Shown here: piece after piece, positions 1 to 11,741 of the stretch | Layout: the number at the start of each line of letters is the position of its first letter | Numbering within the stretch: position 1 is the first letter of the stretch | Notes under the pieces: model-generated | Told to the model about the DNA's origin: nothing | Databases searched by the model: none | Seen by the model: only the letters and a program-made list of their open reading frames with translations | DNA from: Zelopaecilomyces penicillatus | Taxonomy: Eukaryota > Ascomycota > Sordariomycetes > Hypocreales > Pseudodiploosporaceae | Assembly (NCBI GenBank): GCA_005765155.1 | Contig: VCCP01000001.1 | Coordinates: forward strand, 806,001-870,000 | Length of the DNA stretch: 64,000 nt | Direction of reading: 5' to 3' | Program-made: the position numbers and the translations under genes

Positions 1-734
1 CGAAACCTTGGCGGCGCATATAGGCAGCTCCAAGAGTAGCAACGGCACCACCGAGAGAATGACCCGTGGCAACGAACTTGTAGCCCGGGTTGGCCGTGCT
101 AGCCTTGCGAACTGCATCGGTAGCGGGCCGAGAAATTTCGTCCCAGGCCGCAGCGAAGCCAGCGTGAACCTTGCAGTCGGAAGCAAAATCGCAGCCGCGC
201 CAGAGGAAGACAATATCGGTGATGAAGTTGCGGATGTTGTTGCTACCGCGGATGGACATCACAATCTCTCGACGAGTGTGGTCAACAGAAACGTAGCCAC
301 CAATGCCTGTACCGCGGCCCCTGTTATTGTGTGAGTACTCTGTTGTCTTGGACAAACACTGAACATGCAGGGTGAGCGTTGTTCAAGGGAGCCACTTACA
401 CGAATGAGCTCACGATTGTGGCCTTGACATCATTACACTGCCCCTTACAGACAACATTGGTACCGGCACCGCGCTCGGAATTGCAGTATGCCGCCCCGGA
501 ATGCTGAACATAGTACCTGAGGTTGTTGAAGTTTTCTTGGCTAACGCGAACAGATGACTCTGTGACATTGCACTGTTAGTGATTTTATTTTTTTTCATAA
601 AGAAAAGAAGTGACAAGGTAAAGGATAGGCTTGAACTTACGTCTGCTTTCAATGGCAGTTGAGTAGTCATCCAGTGAAGGAAGGGGGCTGCTAACCACAA
701 GAGCGGCGAGAGAGAGAATAGACCAGACCAACAT
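1..734 (-). CDS. Secreted class 3 (fungal) lipase, 5' part, truncated by window edge
   Basis: Predicted extracellular triacylglycerol lipase or esterase of the Rhizomucor-type alpha/beta-hydrolase family. The start at 734 opens a hydrophobic leader (MLVWSILSLAALVVSS), a typical signal peptide. Exons inferred from consensus and phase are 734-641 (donor GTAAGT), 559-402 and 337-1. The mature part has the family's N-terminal block (YYVQHSGAAYC, then Cys-rich VVCKGQC), then a GYVSVD strand, the conserved MSIRGSNNIRNF strand-loop that carries the oxyanion hole, and the nucleophile elbow GHSLGG with the catalytic Ser, encoded by the first 60 bases of the window. The catalytic Asp and His lie beyond the left edge, so completeness cannot be judged. 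The second intron boundary is the least certain: the donor is GTGTAA and the acceptor CAGAG. The family call is secure; substrate preference is not visible. Confidence 0.88.
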
Positions 735-3700
735 GTTGGGTATTTTGTTGAAGAACAGAAAGGTTGACAGGAAGAGTTTGGTATTGTATAAAGGTTTGTG
801 ATGCAGATATATGAAGGTGGGAACGACTATAACCACTGAATGCTGACAAGACTAGTTGGTATGTGAGCCTCCGCCGGTAAGCTTATGAGGTGGGACTTGT
901 CAAAAGTCCGGATGAAACTGCATAGATCGCCGTTGCCGGGAAGGAGGCGGCACTGGAAAACTTGAACAGAGAAAGAGAAGACTCCCTAGAAATGATCTCA
1001 GGATGATGTCGGCTTGTCTCCAGTTGTGGTAGGAGTTGCCAGGTTCTTATATAGTTTGAAGCGGGTTGCTGTACCAGAGAAAATATGGCCTTATAAGAGA
1101 AGCTTCTCAACTTGGCTTCGCTTCCCCACACACAGCCATCTTCTCACCGTTCCCACTAGCTCACCCCACCTTTAGACTCACCTGAAAGAGGATGTTAAGA
1201 TTTTTCTCATGGCCCATTTTCCATGCATTCGTAGTTTAATAGTATGTGCCAAGGGGGCCGCGTTGGTAGCCTGCATGGGGGGGCACACGCGCAAGCCTAC
1301 CCAGGGCATAGATGTGGGGTTGATGGAAGGGGAAGCAAGTAAAGCAACCCCATGGGACACCGACGTAACGTACATACTTGCAGTTTTTGTCACCTCCCTC
1401 CATCAACTCCCGAAGAGCTTCTCGCTGTCAGGCTTTGACGTACTGGAACCTGAAGCCCAACGAAAATCTAGACGCAACTTCAGCCCGCTGCGCCTCGTTA
1501 TGTGAACTTTGCGGGGGGGAAGGGCGTGTGCGGGTAGCATTCAACACACTTCCGTGCCATCCCGCCTCGTAATAATGTGTTATTTTTTCCTTGGGCGTGT
1601 TTACCCCGGAGCTAAGTCAAGACACTCAAAACGAAACAGCATGGATTACCTACCGCCTCCAAAGCCAAAGCCCCCAAATGCCACCCATGATAGAAAGGCT
1701 GGTGGATAGGACACGATGGTGACAGGTCGAGGTTATCGGCAGTACTTCCAAGACGGGTAAGACCATAGTGGTGGTGTGGCTGGCCCGGGCCATTCAAGAC
1801 AAGGGGCAAGCTGCCGGAATAGGCATATGGGAAAGGATGCTGACCAGGGCAGTCTCTCGTGCATTGGCGCTTGGTTGTGGGGAGCGGCATTGCCTCGCAG
1901 GTATTGTGGTATTGGCGAGTGAAGAAAGACAATAGGCGCCAAATGCACCCACAGTAAACATCATTTGCTTTGCGGATACCCATGGTATTCCGCGGGGAAG
2001 CGAGGAGAGCGGAGACCACTGCTTTTTTTTTCTCCCTACTTCACTCCTGTCTTGGCTTATTGCCATCCCTCTGCCATTGCTGACCTTTGCTGATCTTTGC
2101 TGGGCTGTGGGTCTGGCGGGTCAGCACTGGGAGACGCATAAGGTCTTATACGAGCAACAATTATGTATGGTCAGAAGAGAAGATTTTTTTTCTCTAGTTT
2201 TCCAAGCTTTTCAGTTTTCCTCCGCCTTCGGAGGGCTTGCGCTTGGACATTCCGTCGAGTTTCTCGTTAACGCCGGTTTCCTCGTCAAATTTGAGTGGTG
2301 TGAGAAAGAAAACGCAACTGTTTACTCGTGTGACTGAGAAACGGATGAATGCGGCACATGGGATGCTGCCCTCTATGCGAAGATAATAATATAGCAAAGT
2401 GGAAACAATCCTCCAACGACTTCGGGTTTGTCAATGCGGACTATCGTGGCTTGGGAGTTCCGTGGTAGCGCGCGTTATGCTGCCGCATTAAGACTTGCAA
2501 ACGATGCGCGCCATGAGAGGATCGCGCGATACAAATGCCAATCTCAACGTTGCTGCTGCCCTTCAAAGAAACTGGAAGCGGATGGAGATCTGGAACATCC
2601 AGCCCGATCAGCCCGGGCCATAAAGCGGCAGCTAGACCGGACCAAATACACCCATTTTGTGTAGCTCTGACTCTGGAATCCAATATTGGGGAACCGTGAC
2701 TTATTTCCGAGTGGAAAAAATCGGAATGTTACCACACACTTCGGATGGACGCTAGTCTCGGCTGTCGTTTGCCTTGAGGCGGCTTTAGACCACTTCAAGC
2801 TCCATCCTTCAGCCCCAGCTCCAGCTTGAGGTTTCCATGAAGAAGCAGGTATTAATGTTGCAGCAGCCCTACAATTAACCCACTCTCCCAAGTGAACACA
2901 ATTAAGCTTCTCTTTGGTTGACATACGGTTCGACTTGAGTTGACGCAGCAATTAAAAGTCACAATTCGACACCATGCAAAAGCCCTCTCGGTGTCCTTGC
3001 TGGAAGCATCCTTCAGACCCTCACATGGGCAACACAGGACACAAAAAGCCACAAACGTGGGGAGTCTGGAACTTCTGGAAAGCCCCCAGGAGTCCTTGGC
3101 GGACCAATGCGGGATGGCTTTCTGCGGGGAACTGCACGGACAGGGACAGGGCAAGTTGCGGATGCGCCTTTGTTTGCCGTGCCTTGCCAAAAACTGTTGC
3201 CCTAAGATGCCGTGGACGGTGTTTGTACATCATGGCATGTTTCGATGATGTGATGGCAATCGTGAAAATTACACTGAAGGTTACTTGACATGTTCTGAGC
3301 TTTATTGTAGCTACTTCGTTGCTTCAAGCAGAGGCCGTACTGATTGGTGTCTTTTCATTCCGAATTACCATGCAACATCTGAAATCTAACACTGCATCAT
3401 ACTGAATTAGTGTTGTCCATTGTTAAATTCTTCTCCAGGTGGAGAAATGACCGCAGGATTCGTATGTGAGGATTTCCACAGTTTTCTTTCCTGCATCTTG
3501 CCTCTCATACATACGTATCCAGGCGTACAATGGCCCCTCAACAATGTTCGGCTGACTTTCTTAGCTCTTTCTTCCTAGTCAAAAGCCAGCTCCGCAATGA
3601 GCTACTAAAGGAACCCTTTCCCATACAGGGAGGCAGGGGGTAGATGAAAAGTGCCCCGTTTGGTCTTCTTCTCGCTAGGAGGTTGCGGGGAAAGGGGAGG

Positions 3701-6607
3701 GGAAGATCTAGCTAGGCTTTTACATTTCCGGATTGTAACAGTACGTACAGACATCATAATCTATGCTTCTCCTCGGTAAGGTCGTAGTCGGTTCAAACCG
3801 AGAACAGTAATTCCTTGATACCAATTGGCAGTAGTCGTTTCATTCTCCGATGCACGCGTAGCCATGTCTCTAAATCAAGGCAGATCGTATATCACACTGC
3901 ATACTCTGATGGCTAAAGAGCCCCTTACCGTCCGGCAGAGACGTTACAGTAGTTCGTTCGCCGGCAGCTGTGCGGATGTATAGCATGCCCTCTGCTTTTG
4001 CATTTCATATCCATTATTTTGCCAACCCGTAAGGCGATGTGTCTATTCCTGTCGACTCGGAAGCTTTGCAACCTTGTGATGTAAGTCTGCGGCTGATGAA
4101 ACTTGGGCTGGGGAGCTATTGCTGCCTTCGTGGGTTCTTCCCCGCTCATCACGAGCAAATTTCAATCAACTTCACAAAACATAGCTGAAGTTGAGGGCTA
4201 TGACCGTGGTTAGTCTGCTTGCTGAAGGTGGCTTTCCACCTTGGAATGGCTCATAATGTGTCCACATCACCACTCCCGACAAACCGAAATCCGCCGAACT
4301 AGTGCAGATGGACGGGCCATGTATCCTGTTAGATCTCATCCTGCGCGCCATAATGTTTGGGTACCAATATTGATGTTGCAATTCAGGGCCAAATAACCAT
4401 TCGGTAGGTAAACTGTCCGTACTCGGGCCAATTGCACCCGGGAGAATAGGTGTGCAACCCTCGCTGCGTTCCTGAAATGGCTGTCATGGCCGGTGCCGTG
4501 GTCACACTGAGGCTTGTTGATCGACGCTGTCAGCGCTTGCCTTTGTCTTCGTGCCTGCAGCGGATGGCTGACTTTGGGGTAACTGGTTGGACTGGACGCT
4601 TCCGTGCCACACACACACACACACACACACACAAATAGGCCGTGATAGAAGACGGCGATGTCCTCCTTGTACGAGTACCTGGTGAGAGAGGTAGTTCAGC
4701 ACTAGTGAATTGAGGTGGCGGCGGTGTGGTCATACGTAGTTGATGATGTGTTGGTGGGTGACGCCGCCAGCCGCCATTGCTGGGCTACATCGGCCTCATG
4801 TGTGCCGCGCCCAGCACGGCCCTGCAGTGAAGCCAGCCACAGAGCCAGGGCATTTGATCTGGCGATACCGTGTGAGGGCAAGATGAGGGGGCAAGCGGCT
4901 AGGCAAAGTGTTTGAGCCGAGGGTTTTGTGACAGCTTTTCTTCTTGGCTTGTGATTCTTATTCCCCGCGTTGTGTCTGTCCCAGAAGACCCGAATTGCAA
5001 ATGTCGCGATGAATGTCTGGGTGGCCGGTCTGGTGGTTTGCAGTGTGACGAGAGAAGTAAATTGGACACGAAGTAAGAGAGAAGGCACGACTCTGGCACT
5101 TCTCGCGTGACTGCCTACGGACTACAGTGGTGCAACCCCACCTAAATCTTCCGTTCCCCCCATCATCAAGCAACTGTCTGCAAACTGTATGCATCATGCT
5201 TAATTGAACATTGTTATTATTCTCGTTTTCCAGACTCGGCAGTTTCGGCGCAACCAGCCCGTTTTTCTCCAATGTGTGCTCATCCAATACGTTTCGTCTC
5301 ATATCCAGGTAGCTCGCCCCATCGCCGGATCAGCGAGGAGCCCAAGTACACAAATTGCACGTTGAGAAGAATACCTATTAGGTCCCGCATCGCTACATTG
5401 TTTGTCTTACACCGACGGGATTGCATGGGCTCTTTGCTTCAGCCACCCTTCATTGGTGGATTTTGCTCTCTCTGTCGGCGAGAAAAGGGCCTTTCTTCTT
5501 GCTGATACGACCTTGACAAAGTCGATGGTCAGAATTTTTCGTCCAAGTCAGCTCAGAGGCTGGACGGGTGAGGCACGCATCGAAGGCGGCTTTCTCCCGT
5601 GGCAGCTCTGCTTCTCTCTAGTGAGCGCCAAATCCGACAATGTCAATGTCTCTTCGCCGGGTCATTAAATCCAATTGGAGCTTCCGACAGCAATTCCAAA
5701 CCAGCCATTGTTCCATGTTTTTTTCTACTACGATGTCTTTATAAGGTGGGTGGTCGGAGGTTAAACTTCGTGACCTGTCTCCACTTGCCGGACTTGAGCG
5801 AACATGTTGCCTTTTCCCTTCCAAGCTGCAGCCACGATCGGCCCAGCCCAGATCTACACCAACGTAGCTTCACTGACTGGTGCTTCACCATTCTAAGCAC
5901 CCACAGACGACTGGCTTCAAATTCGGGGTTTATCTTTTTGGTGCAAGTGGTAGCACACGTTTGACTTTAGAACTCAATGCAGTATTTATTCAAGTCATTT
6001 TGTGCGATTCAGTTGATGGCACAAGGTTCTGGGTGTTGCCTTCCAGGTGTTTTTGTTTCTTCGGGGCGTAGGCGGACAAATAAGTTCCATCCCAACATCA
6101 CCGATCCGGGCCTCTCATTGGCTGACTACGGTGACATTTCGCCGTAGATGCAACGGCAACGATGCGTGGTAGAACATGTGATTTGCATGTTCCTCCAAGT
6201 ACTGCACAGGACCCAAGGTGGGAGAGGAGGAGAAGGTAACAAGACCCAAGCATGGGCGAGGCTTGGCCCTATGCCCAAGGTCATGAGACAAAAACAAGTG
6301 TGATGCATGAGGCTACCATCATGCCTCTTCATTTCAGGTACTAATGAAGCCCCGGCGTACATGTCTGTAGTGCTGTAATTTCGTGCCGATCGACTCATAC
6401 TAATATCAACTCTAGCCAGGCTGCCGACCACTTTCCACGCGAAGGATTGCCACCCCTTTTCTCTCCCTTTCTGTAGCTCTGTTTTGTTTCGTCACTGCCG
6501 ACACTGGCACAACAGCGCTTTACAGCCTTCGTATCTTGGCTCTCCTACACCAGCTTTGCAGTTTCTTGCGCAATCATAAACGTGTAAGAAGAGGCATTGA
6601 AGGAAAG
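735..6607. other. Intergenic, 5.9 kb, no supportable gene
   Basis: Only short open frames without recognisable domains, signal peptides or splice-linked continuation occur on either strand. A (CA)n microsatellite lies near 4609-4634. The right part is presumably the upstream region of the beta-glucosidase gene. I see no tRNA, rRNA or transposon remnant. Confidence 0.6.
4609..4634. repeat. (CA)n microsatellite
   Basis: About 13 uninterrupted CA units in a stretch without a gene. Confidence 0.9.
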
Positions 6608-9600
6608 ATGGCTTCGAGCAGTGTCAAGGCTGCGGCAGTGGCTTGCGCCTTCGCCAGCCTTGCTTCGCTCAGCAATGCCGGACCAGTTCAAGTGAATGAG
6701 AAGTCATTCGTTCCCGAAGGCGTTTATGTGCCTCCCTATTATCCCGCACCGTACGGAGGATGGGTAGATGATTGGAAGTCGGCGTACAGCAAGGCAAAAA
6801 CACTTGTCGACTCGATGACCTTGGCCGAGAAGACAAACATTACGGGAGGTACCGGTATCTTCATGGGTGAGTAGTGATATTATCTTTTCATCTATAATTA
6901 CACATACATGCGAAGTCGGGCACAGTACTTGGGCAAAATTCTGTTCTGTGCTCATCATGCATTTTTGTTTTTACATTGCACCTACCTGATGAGGGTGATC
7001 GTCGATTGGCGGCTGTCAAAGCCGCATGAATGCACACGGTTATACCAGAAGCTAACTAGGTGAACAGGGTGAGTTTCAAGTTTGCATACGGCAGATCTCG
7101 CACAGCCTATTGATCTTAGTCGCCGGCTTTCCGGCCCTTCTACCGTATTTCGGGAGGGGTTATTGGCCATACACTCAATTTCAAATATGAGAACATCATG
7201 CATAACACTGCAAACGATAAATTGCTAACATCTCTCATCTCAGACGCTGCAATGGCAATAGTGGATCTGCTTTCAGAGTCGGCTTTCCCCAGCTATGCCT
7301 CAATGACGGCCATAATGGCATCCGCCAGGCGGATAACGTGACTGTCTTCCCGGATGGCATCACTATTGGTGCCACATTTGACAAAAAGCTCATGTACGAG
7401 CGCGCCGTTGCCATGGGCAAAGAGGCCCGGGGTAAAGGCGTTCACGTCTTGCTCGGACCGACCGTTGGTCCCATCGGTCGGAAGCCCAAGGGTGGCCGCA
7501 ACTGGGAGGGCTTTGGTGCCGATCCCGTCTTACAGGCTGTGGGTGCTCGGGAGACTATCAAGGGCATTCAGGAACAGGGTGTTATTGCCACAATCAAACA
7601 CTGGATTGGAAACGAGCAGGAGATGTACCGCATGTACAACCCATTCCAGTATGCGTACAGTGCCAACATCGGTTAGTCTTTCCCTTATGTTGGTGATCAT
7701 GATGTTTTCATCGACAAAACGATTGGCTAATAATGGGTTGCTTTATGATACGCAATAGATGATCGAACCTTGCACGAACTATATGCTTGGCCTTTTGCTG
7801 AGAGTATTCGTGCTGGAGTTGGCGCTGCCATGACTGCATATAATGCTGTAAGGAATTCTTCCTCTGCCAAAATTGCTTTACGCTATCAAATAAATTATTC
7901 AAACTATTCTAACTATTCTAACTCTTTCACTCTAGGTTAATGGATCAGCAAGTAGTCACCAGCCCTACCTTATCAACGGCCTTCTGAAAGATGAGCTCGG
8001 TTTCCAAGGCTTTGTCATGTCAGACTGGCTCGGCCATATGTCAGGAGTGGCTTCTGCTATCGCCGGCCTTGATATGGATATGCCGGGAGATGTGCAGGTT
8101 CCATTATTCGGTGGCTCATACTGGATGTATGAGCTCACCCGCTCCGCTCTCAACGGTTCCGTTCCCATGGATCGCCTGAATGATATGACAACTCGAATCG
8201 TTGCGGCATGGTACAAAATGGGTCAGGACAAAGGTTTTCCGAAAACAAATTTCGATACCAACACAAAGAACCGAGAAGGGCCTTTCTATCCCGCTGCATG
8301 GCCCCTTTCACCCCAAGGAGTTGTAAACGAGTTTGTCCAAGTCCAAGCCGATCACGACGTGATTGCTCGGCAAGTTGCCCAGGATGCTATCACCTTGCTT
8401 AAAAATAACGATGATATCCTACCGCTTTCCAAATCGCGCTCAATCAAGGTGTTTGGAACCGACGCACAGAAAAATCCAGATGGACCCAACGCTTGCAGTG
8501 ATCGCAATTGCAATAAGGGTACCCTAGGCCAGGGATGGGGCTCCGGCACTGTCGACTACATGTATCTCGACGACCCCATCAGCGCCATCAAGGCTGAGGC
8601 TAAGGATGTCACCTTTTATAATCAGGATAACTTCCCTTCGATCAAGGAGGTGTCCCCTGATGATGTTGCCATAGTCTTCATCAATTCCGATGCTGGTGAG
8701 AATACTTATACCGTGGAGGGTAACCATGGAGATCGAGATGCCTCCGGTCTTTACGCCTGGCACAATGGAGATAAACTTGTTGAAGATGCAGCGAAGAAGT
8801 ATAAGAATGTCATAGTTGTGATTCACACCGTGGGGCCATTGATTCTTGAGAAATGGATCGATATGCCGTCCGTCAAAGCGGTCCTCATTGCCCATCTTCC
8901 CGGCCAGGAGGCCGGAAAGTCCCTCACTAGTGTTCTCTTTGGCAACGTGTCGCCTAACGGCCATCTTCCATATTCCATCACACGGGCGGAAAACGATATG
9001 CCAGAGAGTGTGACGAAACTCATCAACACTCAATTTCTTAACCAACCCCAGGATAATTACTCGGAGGGTCTCTACATCGATTATCGATGGTTGAACAAGC
9101 AAAAGACCAAACCGCGCTATGCTTTTGGTCATGGTATGAGCTACACAAACTTCACCTACACAAAGGCATCTATCAAGAAGGTTACTCAGCTGGCGAGCTA
9201 TCCGCCTGCTAGAAAAGCCAAGACCGGTATTCTCGATTATTCGCAGGATATCCCTAAACCCAGCGAGGCAGTTAAGCCAGAAGGCTTCAACATGATCCCA
9301 CGATACATTTACTCTTTCCTATCGTTGGGAGACGCTGAGAACGCAGCCAAGGATGCCAGCAAGAAGTACCCTTATCCAGAAGGTTACTCAACCAAACAGA
9401 AGCCGGGACCTCGCTCTGGTGGCGGCGAAGGTGGTAACCCAGCATTGTGGGATGTGGCATACACATTGTCCGTCACGGTCAAGAACTCGGGTACCAAACA
9501 TGCAGGCAAAGCTTCTGTGCAGGCGTACCTCCAATTCCCTCAGGGTATCGACTATGATACACCCATCATCCAACTGCGTGATTTCGAGAAGACCAAGGAG

Positions 9601-9804
9601 CTTGGCCCAGGAGAAAGCACAACGGTGGAACTTACACTAACGCGCAAGGACATAAGCGTTTGGGACGTAAAGGCTCAAGATTGGCTGGTACCCAAGGTTG
9701 ACGGAGGGTATAAGATTTGGTTGGGTGGAGCGAGTGATGACCTGGAGACAGTATGCCACGCCGATACACTCAAGTGTGAGATTGGCGTTGCCGGGCCCAT
9801 CTAA
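6608..9804 (+). CDS. Secreted GH3 beta-glucosidase
   Basis: Glycoside hydrolase family 3 beta-glucosidase, which releases glucose from the non-reducing end of cello-oligosaccharides or other beta-glucosides outside the cell. I chose the ATG at 6608, not the in-frame one at 6536, because it opens a clean signal peptide (MASSSVKAAAVACAFASL...SNA). Modelled exons are 6608-6866, a single base at 7068, 7244-7671, 7759-7847 and 7936-9804, giving 881 residues, normal for fungal GH3. Visible landmarks: MG-RCNGNSG near the micro-exon junction, GRKPKGGRNWEGFG, IKHWIGNEQE, and the nucleophile Asp in FVMSDW at about residue 289. The second domain has LLKNNDDILPL, NACSDRNC and GWGSGT, and the C-terminal fibronectin-III-like domain ends near DISVWD and QDWLV. 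The last three introns are conventional. The first two splicing events are unusual (see findings). Cellular role and family are secure; substrate range is not. Confidence 0.93.
7051..7074 (+). other. Candidate one-nucleotide exon (G at 7068) with flanking splice signals
   Basis: Branch point GCTAAC (7051-7056), acceptor CAG (7065-7067), one base G (7068), then donor GTGAGT (7069-7074). Exon 1 ends at 6866 before GTGAGT in phase 1. The next coding exon opens at 7244 after GCTAAC...CAG and needs two bases before it. The extra G at 7068 supplies exactly the missing base and yields Met-Gly-Arg-Cys, in keeping with the M-G-x-C sequence usual at this place in GH3 enzymes. Confidence 0.55.
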
Positions 9805-10318
9805 TTATTTGTGGGATATTATATCTCACAACATGTTTTACTTGCGTCAGCTGTTACGTTGGGCTGTACATGTTGAAAGATTGTTAGTCTTAATGTATCA
9901 AGAGTACATATTGAGTTTAGGCACTTCAAAATAAGCCCTGAGTTTGCTACTTGCTAATCAAGTCATCGTGGTAAACGTAGAAAGTAGTCATATTACACAT
10001 ATTTATGTATCTGATTTGAGAAGCAAGAAACAAGCTTTGAACCTGTCTATTGACAGGCAATGCTTTCTACTATGCCGGTCAAAAATAACGCTTGGCTGTG
10101 ACCGTCTTCGGTCCCTAGCAAATTCCCACACATAAACCTTCTTACAAAGTACATCCAGAATCACCCAACTGTCTGGTCCTCAGTAGAGCCTCGCGTTGCT
10201 CAAATCCCGCGCCAGCTCTAATCGCAAGCATGTCTGTCATGTCCTGTCCCTCTACCTGTAATTTGGCTGGCCCCTCAACTTTCCCATGTCTCCCTTTTTT
10301 CTTTCTTTCTTTCTTTCT
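9805..10318. other. Intergenic between convergent genes
   Basis: 3' flank of the beta-glucosidase and of the mitochondrial L34 gene. It holds a (CTTT)n tract at about 10301-10318 immediately after the L34 stop codon. No gene seen. Confidence 0.7.
10301..10318. repeat. (CTTT)n microsatellite
   Basis: Four to five CTTT units abutting the stop codon of the mitochondrial L34 gene, probably within its 3' UTR. Confidence 0.8.
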
Positions 10319-10820
10319 CTACCAGGCAACATTTCTCCTGCCCTTGAGCTTCCTCCGCAGAAGAATCTTGCGACCAGATTTGGTCTTCATGCGGTAGAGC
10401 CAACCGTGGCGGCGCTTCTGGACAAGACGTGTGTGACCGTTCATAGTGTTTCGAGGACCACAGCGGATTTGTAAAACGCCGCCAAAGGCAGGATGGGCGG
10501 AGATTGTGGTTCGGGGAACGAGATCGGCGACTACTCCGGTGGAAGAGCCGATGGGCGTTGAGGCGGCGGGTGAGGGTGAGGGTGTGGGTGTGAAGCTGGT
10601 GAGGTTGGGGCGGAAGCTGGTCTGGGAGAGAGTCGGACGGAGTGGTGAGAGGATGCTGAAGGTTCTGTTTTTTTATTCAACGGTTATTATATGGAATCAT
10701 GGTAGAGAATTGGCTGGTGGTCGCTGCATTGTTTCGAACGGGATGAACGAACCTGGAGAGTGGTGCTGAGGAGCAGCACTTGGCCAGCACTGGCCGCGAG
10801 AGGCGGGTTATGGATTGCAT
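10319..10820 (-). CDS. mrpl34: Mitochondrial large-subunit ribosomal protein bL34m
   Basis: Nuclear gene for the mitochondrial homologue of bacterial L34. Exons are 10820-10753 and 10664-10319, 137 residues in total; the phase-2 junction joins LS-R-TFS cleanly. The N-terminus (MQSITRLSRPVLAKCC) is rich in Arg, Ser and Leu and lacks acids, as expected of a matrix-targeting presequence. A Pro/Ser/Thr-rich linker follows. The C-terminal third is the L34 core: RCGPRNTMNGHTRLVQKRRH, then GWLYRMKTKSGRKILLRRKL, then KGRRNVAW and stop. The basic KRRHG, TKSGRKIL and RRKLKGR motifs are diagnostic. The donor GTTCGT is weaker than usual. Transcribed in the same direction as the transhydrogenase gene upstream, which is also mitochondrial. 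Confidence 0.9.
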
Positions 10821-11741
10821 TGTAAGCAGTTGTTTCTTTTCCAGGTAGGTTTCGGGCCAAGCGACAGGAGAAGTGGATGATATTGCAGCCCTTAGGCAGT
10901 TGAGGCTGGCGACAGGAAAGCTGGAAATAAACGATGAGCGAGCTATGGTGCTGGTGATGCGCCAAGGTTGGATTCTTGGTGGTGAAATTTCAGGCCTTGT
11001 CATTGGCCAATGGCCTGGCAGCTGCGCACAGCTGGGAAGGGTTTGGCATGTCTGGTGTCAACCCTAACCCTCATGTCCTACCTGGGAGTAAGCACTCTTG
11101 TTTCGAACACAGTTATACGAAGCAAAGTAATAGACAAAAAGTATTGCTATTTGCACATTGGACTTTTTTCTGTTTGAATATTACTAACACTAAAAGTCAC
11201 TAATAATTGATACAAGGCGCTGGCATCTTGAAAATTAGTAGAAAGAATAATAATATTTGGACAGCATAGCTTTTATGACCACCAGTGTCGATGTAAACCA
11301 TAACGGTTACAGGTTTGGTCAAGGGATATGGACGATCCAGTGTTATGATTAAAGAAAACTAAAAAATTTGCGCTTGTTCACTGATTTAAAGGTATCACAA
11401 TAATCAACAGGACAAAATTAAGGGGGATTTCATGAATTTGCCACTATATAGTCATGATGTCCTATGAACCTAGCGATAAAAAGGTCAACATGGAAGCTGT
11501 CATGCTGCAGACCATAAGCGTGAAACATGATAGAGTAAATCTAGTACGTCTCTTCATAGAAAAGGGAACAAGCATGAGAGCATTTAGATCAACAACAAAA
11601 TACTTTCTTCAATGCTGCTCTAGATCATCTATTGCGATATATGCAACAAATGCTGAACCACGTGGAAATTGACAAATCGTAAATGCAAGAGGCTTCCAAC
11701 CCAAATGTCATCAGTACATATCCTATAACTACCGCCGCAAA
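10821..11741. other. Intergenic, AT-rich right half
   Basis: The left part is the likely promoter of the L34 gene. From about 11,100 to 11,700 the sequence becomes clearly AT-rich. Short open frames there show no domain or splice support. Confidence 0.6.

Noticed and set aside
3770..3812. T-arm-like stem-loop (CGGTTCAAACCG)
   Set aside because: No anticodon arm or acceptor stem can be folded around it, so it is not a tRNA.
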